In this document: positions 35,136 through 43,090 of the stretch, piece by piece
Numbering within the stretch: position 1 is the stretch's first letter
Layout: every line of letters begins with the position of its first letter
Assembly (NCBI GenBank): GCA_947495125.1
Contig: CANLXL010000007.1
Span: forward strand, 1-64,000
Length of the DNA: 64,000 nt
Source: an uncultured Flaviramulus sp.
Lineage (GTDB): Bacteria; Bacteroidota; Bacteroidia; Flavobacteriales; Flavobacteriaceae
Direction: 5' to 3'
Notes under the pieces: model-generated
What the model saw: only the letters and a program-made list of their open reading frames with translations
Database searches by the model: none
What the model was told of the DNA's origin: nothing
Program-made: the position numbers and the translations under genes

Positions 35136-35918
35136 TTACAAACTTTTCGTGCGTCCGCCATCAACAGGAACGTTAATTCCGTTGACATAACTTGCGGCTT
35201 CACTCGCTAAAAACGTTATGACATTGGCAGTCTCTTCAGGTTTGGCAAAACGTTTTGCAGGTGTATAGCTTTTCATGATTTCTGTCATCTCTTCAATAGA
35301 GGTATCGGCTCCTTTAGCTTTAATTTGTATGATCTCATTTAACCGTTCGGTATCTGTAAAACCGGGTAACACATTGTTTACGGTAATGCCAAACGCACCA
35401 ACTTCAATGGACAGTGTTTTGCTCCAGTTACCAACGGCACCTCTAATGGTGTTGCTTACCCCAAGTCCGGGAATGGGTTCTTTAACCGAAGTGGAAATGA
35501 CATTGATTATCCTTCCAAAACCCTGCGCCTTCATAAAAGGGATGGTAGCTTGTGCTAAAACATGGTTGCATTTCAGATGTTGTACAAATGTGTTTTCAAA
35601 TTCTTCCAAAGTAGCGGTTAAAATAGCACCACTTCTTGGACCTCCGGTATTATTTACAAGAATATGAAACCCGTTTTTTTTGTCGATATGCTTTAATACT
35701 TTTTCTTGAAGGTCTCGCGGATCAGAAAAATCGGCAACGATGTAATTGTGGTTTCTGTGTTCCGGTAATTCAGACAGTACCTCTTTTAATTTGTTTTCAT
35801 TTCTGGCGACCAAAGTAATGTTTACACCTTCGGCTGCAAGAGCCAAAGCTGTGGCTTTTCCGATGCCCTGTGTACTTCCGCAAACTAAGGCGTTTTTATT
35901 ATTTAAGTTTAAATTCAT
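35136..35918 (-). CDS. SDR-family oxidoreductase lacking the canonical Tyr/Lys
   Basis: 260 residues, Rossmann fold. The cofactor loop is VCGSTQGIGKATALA and the NNTGG strand motif is present. At the active site the usual Ser is kept (INVISTSVKEP) but the segment where YxxxK belongs reads GVSNTIRGAVGNWSK: Ser and Arg replace Tyr and Lys. A branch of FabG-like SDRs has this SN-x-x-R pattern, so the change is not unique, but the chemistry is uncertain. ATG at 35918 is one base from the GNAT stop. Role in kynurenine breakdown not established. Confidence 0.88.
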   Translation of the reverse strand: MNLNLNNKNALVCGSTQGIGKATALALAAEGVNITLVARNENKLKEVLSELPEHRNHNYIVADFSDPRDLQEKVLKHIDKKNGFHILVNNTGGPRSGAILTATLEEFENTFVQHLKCNHVLAQATIPFMKAQGFGRIINVISTSVKEPIPGLGVSNTIRGAVGNWSKTLSIEVGAFGITVNNVLPGFTDTERLNEIIQIKAKGADTSIEEMTEIMKSYTPAKRFAKPEETANVITFLASEAASYVNGINVPVDGGRTKSL

Positions 35919-35919
35919 A

Positions 35920-36360
35920 TTATTCGTATATAATTTTAGCACGTTGGCTTAATTTTTCCATGAGCTTTTCGGGACTTTTAATTTCTGTGAATCCGAATTT
36001 CTCGTATAGTGTATGCGCATCTTTTGTGGCGAGCATCCACTTGTCGATAGCTTTTAATTCGGGAAAGTTTAAAATCTTATCAATTAATAATTTTGAATAC
36101 CCTTTTCCCCGAAAGTCCTCGACGACAAAAACATCTAAAAGGTAAGCGAAAAACACTTTGTCGGTCATAACACGAGCATACGCTATTTGATTTTTATGAT
36201 GAAATAACCCAAAATTAATGGTATTCTCTGAAGCTTTTTTTTGTTCTTCGAAAGTTCTGGATTCTCCCCAATATGAGTTTTTAATAACATCATAGATGAG
36301 GTCTAAATCCATATCGCTTGTTTTAGATGAAAAAAATATGTCTTTTTCTAATGTAACCAT
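35920..36360 (-). CDS. GNAT-family N-acetyltransferase in the kynurenine operon
   Basis: 146 residues with the acetyl-CoA loop VEDFRGKGYSKLLIDK and the closing MLATKDAHTLYEKFGF. It belongs to the Gcn5-related acetyltransferases of unknown acceptor. It starts 53 bases after the aldehyde dehydrogenase stop and abuts the SDR start, so cotranscription is likely. Acetylating a reactive aminated intermediate is a possibility but there is no direct evidence. Confidence 0.88.
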   Translation of the reverse strand: MVTLEKDIFFSSKTSDMDLDLIYDVIKNSYWGESRTFEEQKKASENTINFGLFHHKNQIAYARVMTDKVFFAYLLDVFVVEDFRGKGYSKLLIDKILNFPELKAIDKWMLATKDAHTLYEKFGFTEIKSPEKLMEKLSQRAKIIYE

Positions 36361-36413
36361 TCTAATTTCTAATTACTGACCTACTGAAATGAATTTAGCA
36401 TGACAACCAGTAG

Positions 36414-37853
36414 TCAATATTTAATACATACATTCTTAGCTTCGGTAAAAAAGCGCAAAGCTTCAAAACCACCTTCACGTCCAACACCGGAGTCCTTTAC
36501 GCCGCCAAAAGGTGTTCTTAAATCTCGCATCATCCAGGTGTTTATCCATACAATTCCGGCATGAATTTGATGACTTAGTCGCATTGTGCGTTTCAAATTG
36601 TTAGTCCATAGGGTTGCGGATAAACCATATTTTACTTTGTTTGCCATTTGAAGGACTTCATCTTCCGTATCAAATGGCATTATGGTGACTACGGGGCCAA
36701 ATATCTCTTCTTGGTTTACCCGGCAATCATCAGTTTTAACTTCAATAATAGTGGGTTCATGGTAGTATCCGTTTTCATAACCTTTAACAATGACCTGATG
36801 GCCTCCGCATAAAATGGTGCCACTTTCTTCCTTTGCAATATCAATATAGCGGCTTACTTTTTCTAAATGGGATTTGGATACTAAAGCCCCAATATGCGTA
36901 GTTTCATCTGAAGGGTGTCCAACATTAAGCTGTTTTACTTTTTCAACAAAATCCATTTTAAATTTTTCGTAAATAGATGCTTCCACAAAAATCCTACTTC
37001 CACACAGGCAAATCTGGCCTTGATTGGCAAACGACGAACGCACTGTCGTGTCTAACATATCTTGATAATCGCAATCAGCAAAAATGATATTAGGGTTTTT
37101 ACCACCGAGTTCCAATGATAATTTTTTAAACATGGGCACGGCTACTTTAGCAATATGTGAGCCGGTTGCTGTTCCACCGGTAAAAGAAATGGCTTTAATG
37201 TCCGGGTGTTCGATAATGGCTTGTCCTGCCGTAGTGCCTAAACCATGAACAATATTTAAGACACCTTTAGGTAAGCCTGCTTCATTGCAAACGTCTCCTA
37301 ATAAATAAGCCGTCATTGGTGTAATTTCACTGGGTTTTGCCACGACACAGTTTCCAGCGGCAATGGCAGGGGCAATTTTCCAGGTAAAAAGATAGAGTGG
37401 GAGGTTCCAGGGAGAAATACAACCAACAACGCCAATAGGTTGTCTTAAAGTGTAATTTATAGCCTGTTGCCCGGCACTTTCATGGCTCTCGCTGGCAAAT
37501 TGTGTAATAGCATTTCCGAAAAAGCGAAAATTACTTGCCGCTCTTGGAATATCCACAGCTTTAGCTAAACTAACAGGTTTGCCATTGTCTTTACTTTCGG
37601 CTTCTGCAAAACCTTGTAAATTTGTTTCTAGTAATTCTGAAATCCTAATTAAAATTCTACTGCGCTCCTCCAGAGTCGTCTGCGACCAGATAGGGAAAGC
37701 AGATTTGGCCGCTATATAGGCGTTTTCTACATCGTCTATGGATGAGTTTGGAATTTGCCCATAGACTTCACCGTTTGACGGATTGAAGTTGTCGATCCAT
37801 TTGTCGTCTGAAGGGGGTAAATATTGACCGTTTATGTAGTTCTTAATTATCAT
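36414..37853 (-). CDS. 2-aminomuconate 6-semialdehyde dehydrogenase (ALDH family)
   Basis: NAD-dependent oxidation of aminomuconate semialdehyde to 2-aminomuconate. 479 residues. The cofactor region has ISFTGGTATG, the general base is Glu248 in LSLELGGKNP, and the catalytic Cys is Cys282 in ANQGQICLCGSR. FGPVVTIMPF and the C-terminal FGGVKDSGVGREGG are standard. The hydroxymuconic/aminomuconic semialdehyde branch fits the CLCGSR signature, and the neighbours decide between them. Start and the RidA stop share a base (TAATG), indicating coupling. Confidence 0.93.
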   Translation of the reverse strand: MIIKNYINGQYLPPSDDKWIDNFNPSNGEVYGQIPNSSIDDVENAYIAAKSAFPIWSQTTLEERSRILIRISELLETNLQGFAEAESKDNGKPVSLAKAVDIPRAASNFRFFGNAITQFASESHESAGQQAINYTLRQPIGVVGCISPWNLPLYLFTWKIAPAIAAGNCVVAKPSEITPMTAYLLGDVCNEAGLPKGVLNIVHGLGTTAGQAIIEHPDIKAISFTGGTATGSHIAKVAVPMFKKLSLELGGKNPNIIFADCDYQDMLDTTVRSSFANQGQICLCGSRIFVEASIYEKFKMDFVEKVKQLNVGHPSDETTHIGALVSKSHLEKVSRYIDIAKEESGTILCGGHQVIVKGYENGYYHEPTIIEVKTDDCRVNQEEIFGPVVTIMPFDTEDEVLQMANKVKYGLSATLWTNNLKRTMRLSHQIHAGIVWINTWMMRDLRTPFGGVKDSGVGREGGFEALRFFTEAKNVCIKY

Positions 37854-38254
37854 TACAACTTTTTATAAGCCATGACCTTAATTTCCACAACCAAATCAGG
37901 ATGAGGTAATTGATGAACCGCTACTGTGGTTCGCGTTGGTCCTGTTTTAGCATCAAAGAATTCGGCATAAGCTTTATTATAACCGGCAAAATCATTCATG
38001 CTTACCAAAAAGGAAGTCACATCGACAACGTCTTTCAGGGTTGCACCTTCTTTCACTAAATTCTTTTCTATGTTTAATATGACTTCCCGGGTTTGTACCT
38101 CAATATTTAGACGTTTGGTTCCCATGTTGTCAATTATATCAACACCGGCAATGGTGTTATCCGGACGACGTGAACTCGTGCCCGAAACAAAAATAAAATC
38201 ACCTACACGTTTTGTGTGTGGGTAAGATCCTCTTGGTGTTACTGTTTTTTCCAT
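37853..38254 (-). CDS. RidA-family 2-aminomuconate deaminase
   Basis: 133 residues, YjgF/RidA fold. Family motifs: [12 protein letters not shown] at the N-terminus, [20 protein letters not shown] in the centre and the Arg/Glu-containing [20 protein letters not shown] at the end. In kynurenine and 2-aminophenol degradation clusters, members of this family hydrolyse 2-aminomuconate to 4-oxalocrotonate and ammonia, which is the step missing between its neighbours. A 113-base gap to kmo may hold a second promoter. Confidence 0.88.
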   Translation of the reverse strand: MEKTVTPRGSYPHTKRVGDFIFVSGTSSRRPDNTIAGVDIIDNMGTKRLNIEVQTREVILNIEKNLVKEGATLKDVVDVTSFLVSMNDFAGYNKAYAEFFDAKTGPTRTTVAVHQLPHPDLVVEIKVMAYKKL

Positions 38255-38367
38255 ACCGTTCCTTTGCTCACTATTTTTGCATTTAAATCTTCAATTCTTT
38301 GAATTGATTGGGGCATTATTATTTTAGTTTTATCCTATTATAGTATGATTTTTTGCTAACAACAAAC

Positions 38368-39780
38368 TTATGTCAATCCGGCAATTCTGTCGTCTTCCAG
38401 AATAGCTTCGGTTTCTTGATTCACCTTAATTAATATGTTTTTTAGTTCATTATCTGCAATGTCTGAAGTTATCGAAATATCACCATCTGATAATAAGTTT
38501 AAAATGGCCTTGTCTTGTGCTCTGCCTTTTAACATCGCTTCCAGGTATCCAATATCTTCATTAAAGGTGACCAATGAATATTTCGAAATGTATTCATCAG
38601 GGAATTGTCGCTCCAAAAGCATCTCTAATTTACGTTTTTCCTGGAACATGGGGTTCGCAACATGACTTTTCATTTCGTGAAAATTATCAATGGCTAGATC
38701 TGCTATAGCATCTGTGTCTTTTTTACGCGCTTTTTCATAAGCTGAAAAAGTAGCCTCCCAGCTTTCGAAGTTTTGGTCTAAAACTTTATCGAATTCCACA
38801 ACATCTTCAAATGAGGCGTTCATCCCTTGTCCGTAAAACGGAACTATGGCATGTGCAGCATCTCCCATTAATAATGTATTTCCTTTATAATGCCAGGGAG
38901 AACATTTTACAGTACCTAGTGGTGCCGTTGGGTTTTCAAAAAAGTCTGCTACTAAATTAGGCATTAAAGCCAAAGCATCAGGAAATTCTTCCTGAAAAAA
39001 TTCCAGAACGACACCTTCGTTCGTTAAATTATTGAAGTTATACGCGCCCTCATTATAACTTAAAAATAGCGTTACGGTAAAGCTACCATCTAAATTTGGC
39101 AGTGCTATAAGCATAAAATCACCCCGAGGCCAAATGTGTAAGGCATTTTTGTAAGCTTTATAATCACCATTTTCTTTGGGGAGAATGCTTAGTTCTTTGT
39201 ACCCATGTGTCAAATAATCCTGTGAAAAGCTAAACAAGAATTTTTTTCCTAAATAATAACTTTTCCGCATTGCCGAGCCGGCACCATCTGTAGCAATGAT
39301 GACATCCGCGTCTTCGATAAATTCATCTTTGGTTTCATAGTCTTGAAAAAGAGCTGTTGTTTTTTCGAAATCGACCGACTTGCATTTTTTATTAAAATGG
39401 ATCGATACATTTTTGTGTCCTTCGGCTTCGGTTAACAGTAAGCCATTAAATCCTCCGCGAGAAATGGAATTGATGTACTCATGTTTACGACCACTATAAT
39501 TGGATAGGGTGGTATGACCATGTTTATCGTGAATCATACGTCCGCTCATAGGAATGCAAAGGGGCTTTACTTTATCTTCAATGCCTACAAGTTTCATAGC
39601 CTTATTCCCCCTATTTGAAAATGCGAGGTTTATGGAACGACCGGCACTAATATCTACTTTGCGAAGATCCGGACGCATTTCGTAAACGGTCACATTATAC
39701 CCGCGTTGCCCTAAGCGTAATGCTAGTAGCGAGCCGCAAAGACCGGCGCCTATAATGAGTATGTTTTGTTTATTTTTCAT
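38368..39780 (-). CDS. kmo: Kynurenine 3-monooxygenase
   Basis: FAD- and NADPH-dependent hydroxylase converting kynurenine to 3-hydroxykynurenine. 470 residues. FAD site ILIIGAGLCGSLLALRLGQR at the N-terminus, the DG motif in VIIATDGAGSAMR, and the second FAD motif GDAAHAIVPFYGQGMNASFE. Length is near that of known bacterial and eukaryotic enzymes, though without an obvious C-terminal membrane helix. The start codon lies inside the last codons of the PH-like gene (11-base overlap). Confidence 0.97.
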   Translation of the reverse strand: MKNKQNILIIGAGLCGSLLALRLGQRGYNVTVYEMRPDLRKVDISAGRSINLAFSNRGNKAMKLVGIEDKVKPLCIPMSGRMIHDKHGHTTLSNYSGRKHEYINSISRGGFNGLLLTEAEGHKNVSIHFNKKCKSVDFEKTTALFQDYETKDEFIEDADVIIATDGAGSAMRKSYYLGKKFLFSFSQDYLTHGYKELSILPKENGDYKAYKNALHIWPRGDFMLIALPNLDGSFTVTLFLSYNEGAYNFNNLTNEGVVLEFFQEEFPDALALMPNLVADFFENPTAPLGTVKCSPWHYKGNTLLMGDAAHAIVPFYGQGMNASFEDVVEFDKVLDQNFESWEATFSAYEKARKKDTDAIADLAIDNFHEMKSHVANPMFQEKRKLEMLLERQFPDEYISKYSLVTFNEDIGYLEAMLKGRAQDKAILNLLSDGDISITSDIADNELKNILIKVNQETEAILEDDRIAGLT

Positions 39781-40132
39781 TTTTGCTTAAAACACTTTTG
39801 ATTTTTTGAATTTCTTCATATGATAACCTTAAACCTTTTAAGTTTAAATAGCGATTATTGTTAAGCGTATCAATAAAACTTACTCTGTCACTAAAATGGT
39901 TAAATTGAATTTTTGAAAAATCGTTATATTCTATATTTTTAATAATCTCATCGTTTATAATATAGACCAATCTTTTTTTAGTAATTAGAAGATAGTCTCT
40001 TTTCTTATTAAAAATTAAACTCAATAACCCGAAAATCTGATAATCCCAAAAGCCCATTTCAGATTTTTTGCTGATGAATAATAAACTTTGTTCATTTTGT
40101 AAAATAGCATTTATGGTATTGAGGCTAGTCAT
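39770..40132 (-). CDS. Small PH-domain-like protein between kynU and kmo
   Basis: 120 residues with no signal peptide. Alternating strands in the centre (RDYLLITKKRLVYIINDEII, YNDFSKIQFNHF, NRYLNLKGL) and a terminal helix (YEEIQKIKSVL) resemble the bacterial PH-like fold, which usually mediates protein contacts. No catalytic residues are apparent. It overlaps kynU by eight and kmo by eleven bases, so all three are translated as one block. I know of no established role of such a protein in kynurenine catabolism. Confidence 0.75.
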   Translation of the reverse strand: MTSLNTINAILQNEQSLLFISKKSEMGFWDYQIFGLLSLIFNKKRDYLLITKKRLVYIINDEIIKNIEYNDFSKIQFNHFSDRVSFIDTLNNNRYLNLKGLRLSYEEIQKIKSVLSKNEK

Positions 40133-41390
40133 TTAAAATTGATTTCAATTTTTCAACCATATTATAAACATCTTGAAACGAATTATATAAAGGTACCGGT
40201 GCGCAACGAATCACATCAGGTTCGCGCCAATCGCTAATTATACCGGCTTCAGTTAATTTATGATGTAATGTCTTATCAGCATTTAAAACTTGAATGGAAA
40301 GCTGACATCCTCGTTCTTCCGGATGTTCGGGTGTAATTATTTTAATCATACCCTCTCCAAGTTCTTTTAAAAGAAATTCAAAATAGCCCGTGAGTGCTTT
40401 AGATTTCTTAGTGAGCTTTTTTATGCCGACGTCATGAAACATATCTAATGATGCTTTAATGGCTGCCATAGATAGAATAGGAGGATTGCTCAATTGCCAG
40501 CCTTCGGCTCCGGGAAGTACGTCAAACTCATGCCTCATGTTAAAACGGGTTTGTTTATTATGACTCCACCATCCCGTAAAACGATTTAGGTTTTTATTAT
40601 GAGCATGGCGTTCATGAACAAAACAACCAGCTAAACTTCCCGGTCCGGAGTTTAAATATTTGTAAGTACACCATACTGCGAAATCTGCCCCGGAGTCATG
40701 TAAATTGAGCTCCACATTGCCGGCGCCATGGGCACAATCGAAGCCAACCGTACAACCATGTTGATGTCCAAGATCTGTTATTTTTTTCAGATCGAAATAC
40801 TGGCCCGTATAATAATTAACACCGCCAATCATGATAAGAGCGATGTTATCTCCGTGTTCTTTTAAAATGGTTTCTAAGTCTTTATCTCTTAATAATTCTT
40901 CGCCATCTCGAGGTTTCCATAGAATTAACCCGTCTTTGTCATCAAAGCCATGATGACGTAATTGCGACTCTACCGCATATTTATCTGAGGGGAATGCATC
41001 ACTTTCTATGAGTATTTTATATCGTGTTTTGGTAGGCTTATAAAACGATACCATCATGAAGTGAAGATTTGCCGTTAACGTATTCATCACGATGACTTCA
41101 ATGGGTTTCGCGCCCACAACTTTAGCCATGCTTTCGGTTAAGAATTCATGATAAGCTAACCAAGGGTTTTTAGCTTCTGTGTGTCCTTCAACTCCTAAAT
41201 TAGCCCAGTCTTCAAGTTCCTGATCGATGTAAGATTTCGTGGATTTCGGTTGTAACCCGAGGGAATTTCCGGTGAGGTAAATAAGTTCATTTCCGTGTTT
41301 GTCTTTAGGAATATGAAACTGCTTACGATACGTGGAAAGTTCGTCCAGTTTGTCTTGTTGTTTCGCGTAATCCCGGGTAGCCTTATACAT
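40125..41390 (-). CDS. kynU: Kynureninase
   Basis: PLP enzyme hydrolysing kynurenine or 3-hydroxykynurenine to anthranilate or 3-hydroxyanthranilate plus alanine. 421 residues. PLP Lys244 lies in WCTYKYLNSGPGSLAG, the cofactor Asp in VGFDCAHGAGN, and LTGNSLGLQPKS and RFTGWWSHN are characteristic. First gene of the minus-strand operon, so its promoter must lie in the 158-base spacer holding the palindromes. The presence of kmo suggests that 3-hydroxykynurenine is the working substrate. Confidence 0.97.
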   Translation of the reverse strand: MYKATRDYAKQQDKLDELSTYRKQFHIPKDKHGNELIYLTGNSLGLQPKSTKSYIDQELEDWANLGVEGHTEAKNPWLAYHEFLTESMAKVVGAKPIEVIVMNTLTANLHFMMVSFYKPTKTRYKILIESDAFPSDKYAVESQLRHHGFDDKDGLILWKPRDGEELLRDKDLETILKEHGDNIALIMIGGVNYYTGQYFDLKKITDLGHQHGCTVGFDCAHGAGNVELNLHDSGADFAVWCTYKYLNSGPGSLAGCFVHERHAHNKNLNRFTGWWSHNKQTRFNMRHEFDVLPGAEGWQLSNPPILSMAAIKASLDMFHDVGIKKLTKKSKALTGYFEFLLKELGEGMIKIITPEHPEERGCQLSIQVLNADKTLHHKLTEAGIISDWREPDVIRCAPVPLYNSFQDVYNMVEKLKSILND

Positions 41391-41447
41391 GTATACTCAA
41401 TAATGCTGTTCGATAAAACAGTAGGTTTTATAAAAAATAAACAAATC

Positions 41448-41464
41448 GTTTCATAATACGAAAC
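41448..41464. promoter_or_regulatory. Candidate IclR operator 1
   Basis: Inverted repeat GTTTC-N7-GAAAC in the spacer between kynU and the divergent IclR gene. The same half-sites recur in operator 2; centres are 26 bases apart. IclR proteins bind paired palindromes as dimers or tetramers, so this is a likely autoregulatory and kynU-controlling site. Confidence 0.65.
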
Positions 41465-41466
41465 GT

Positions 41467-41497
41467 TGTTTCAAAAATAATATTTATTTTTGAAACA
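41467..41497. promoter_or_regulatory. Candidate IclR operator 2 (perfect 31-base palindrome)
   Basis: Perfect 14-base arms, TGTTTCAAAAATAA and its complement, around a TAT spacer. The outer GTTTC...GAAAC halves match operator 1. It lies 52 bases before the IclR start codon. There is no GC stem or T-run, so it is not a terminator. Confidence 0.7.
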
Positions 41498-41548
41498 TGA
41501 AAGCATTTTTTAGGGCTTGATATTAAAAGATGTTAATAGGTATGTTTT

Positions 41549-42319
41549 ATGAGTAGAAAAAATAAAGATTTAAACTTATCTGTCATTAAGGCGTTTAAGC
41601 TTTTGGATGTGTATTTAAATGATAAACAGGAATGGGGCGTTCGAGAGTTAGCCAAAAAAGCGGGGTACAATAAAACAACGACCTACCGCCTGCTAAGTAC
41701 CTTGGAGTCTTTAGATATTATTCAAAAGAATGATGATGACAAGTATATTTTGGGGCTCAAGTTGTTTGAACTTGGTAATTCGGTATCGGTGCATAAATCC
41801 TTAAGGCATTATGCTCGTGAGCCTTTAGAGCTTATCGCTAAAGATATTACAGAAACGGTTCATTTTGGAGTGCTAAGTAATAACAGGGTGTTGTATTTAA
41901 ACAAGGCGGAAAGCCCTTTAGGGTTAAAAGTAAGCACACAAATCGGATCCTATCAAAAGGCCTATTGTACTGCTATTGGAAAAGTGCTTTTAGCGTTTTC
42001 TTCTGAAGAACAAATTTCAGAATATCTAAAACAGGTTAAACTTGAGGCCTGTACTTTAAATACCATAACAGGTTCCGGTGCCTTATTGGAAGAACTGGGA
42101 TCGATCAGAGAAAAGGGATATGCATTAGATATGGAAGAGCTGGAGCTGGGGCTTATTTGTATCGCCATTCCCGTATTTAATAAAAACAAAAAAATTGTTG
42201 CTGCCATTAGTGTTTCAGGACCATCAAGCCGGTTTAAATTTGAAAACATCCAATCTTATTTGGCCATTATTAGAAAAGGGGCTCAGAAGATAGAGAAGCG
42301 TGTTCGGGATTATAGTTAA
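41549..42319 (+). CDS. IclR-family transcriptional regulator of the kynurenine cluster
   Basis: 256 residues. Winged helix-turn-helix about 8-72 (WGVRELAKKAGYNKTTTYRL, the recognition helix) and the IclR effector domain about 85-250 (HFGVLSNNRVLYLNKAESP, YCTAIGKVLLAF, MEELELGLICIAIPVF). It probably senses kynurenine or a pathway intermediate and controls the divergent operon through the two inverted repeats. ATG at 41549. Whether it represses or activates cannot be told from sequence. Confidence 0.93.
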   Translation: MSRKNKDLNLSVIKAFKLLDVYLNDKQEWGVRELAKKAGYNKTTTYRLLSTLESLDIIQKNDDDKYILGLKLFELGNSVSVHKSLRHYAREPLELIAKDITETVHFGVLSNNRVLYLNKAESPLGLKVSTQIGSYQKAYCTAIGKVLLAFSSEEQISEYLKQVKLEACTLNTITGSGALLEELGSIREKGYALDMEELELGLICIAIPVFNKNKKIVAAISVSGPSSRFKFENIQSYLAIIRKGAQKIEKRVRDYS

Positions 42320-42400
42320 TTGATCAGTCAAATGGACTAAACGGTCATAGCTTTTAAGACACTCGTCTTTTTTGTATCTTTAAAAAAAAAGTACACAGTT

Positions 42401-42820
42401 ATGGCTAAAATTAAAGAATATTCAAACGGTGAAACTACCGTGGTTTGGGAAGCAGAAAAGTGTATCCATTCTGCGATCTGTGCGAAGGGGCTACCAGAAG
42501 TTTTTAAACCCAGAGATCGACCCTGGGTTAAAATTGACGCGGCCAGTACAGAAAGGATTATAAACCAGGTGAAACAATGTCCGTCCGGTGCGTTGAGGTA
42601 TTATATGAATGCCGAAGACGATCAATCCGCAGAGACTTTAGATGCTAAAGTTGAGGTTTTAGAAAATGGCCCTTTATTGGTTTACGGAACGCTTAAAGTA
42701 ACTCATAAGGATGGTACTTCTGAAACCAAAAATAAAACCACAGCTTTTTGTCGATGCGGTTCATCAAACAATAAGCCTTATTGTGATGGTGCTCATGTGA
42801 CGGCTTCCTTTGTGGGATAA
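42401..42820 (+). CDS. Fusion of ferredoxin-like (Fer4_19) and CDGSH iron-sulfur domains
   Basis: 139 residues. The N-terminal half has CIHSAICAKGLPEVF and VKQCPSGALRYY, the divergent mono-cluster ferredoxin domain with three visible Cys. The C-terminal half holds the CDGSH motif, CRCGSSNNKPYCDGAH, three Cys and one His for a 2Fe-2S cluster. Such two-domain proteins are thought to be electron carriers or redox sensors. It follows iclR by 81 bases and may be a separate unit; its stop is followed by a bidirectional terminator. A link to KMO electron supply is only speculation. Confidence 0.9.
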   Translation: MAKIKEYSNGETTVVWEAEKCIHSAICAKGLPEVFKPRDRPWVKIDAASTERIINQVKQCPSGALRYYMNAEDDQSAETLDAKVEVLENGPLLVYGTLKVTHKDGTSETKNKTTAFCRCGSSNNKPYCDGAHVTASFVG

Positions 42821-42920
42821 TCTGGTTATAACTACAATTAATTTGTACTATAGTTATATATTGATAAGATTCCGATGTTCTCTAAAGCGAGCCTCCTAAA
42901 CATAGAGTTTCACTGAAATG

Positions 42921-42955
42921 GAAAAGCGCTTCAACCATTGATTGAAGCGCTTTTC
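42921..42955. terminator. Bidirectional terminator after the CDGSH gene
   Basis: Perfect 14-bp stem GAAAAGCGCTTCAA / TTGAAGCGCTTTTC with a seven-base loop. A and T runs on the two sides allow termination of the plus-strand iron-sulfur gene and of the minus-strand lipoprotein genes. Confidence 0.88.
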
Positions 42956-43090
42956 ATTTATATAGGCGCAAAATGCGGAAAAAACGTGTTATACTTTATA
43001 TACGTATTTAAGTCGTAAAAAAGATGTTTTAATTACATCAGAATTAAAATAAGTACTTTGGTTATTATAATTCAAAGTTCGTGCCAAAGT

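Noticed and set aside
35275-35667. 130-codon open frame antisense to the SDR gene
   Set aside because: The SDR frame carries clear family motifs; the antisense frame has none and is a codon-bias shadow.
41467-41497. Palindrome at the iclR spacer as a terminator
   Set aside because: The arms are nearly all A/T beyond GTTTC and no T-run follows; position between divergent promoters fits an operator.
42821-43090. Possible small RNA in the spacer after the CDGSH gene
   Set aside because: Apart from the bidirectional terminator, no promoter box or stable fold could be recognised.
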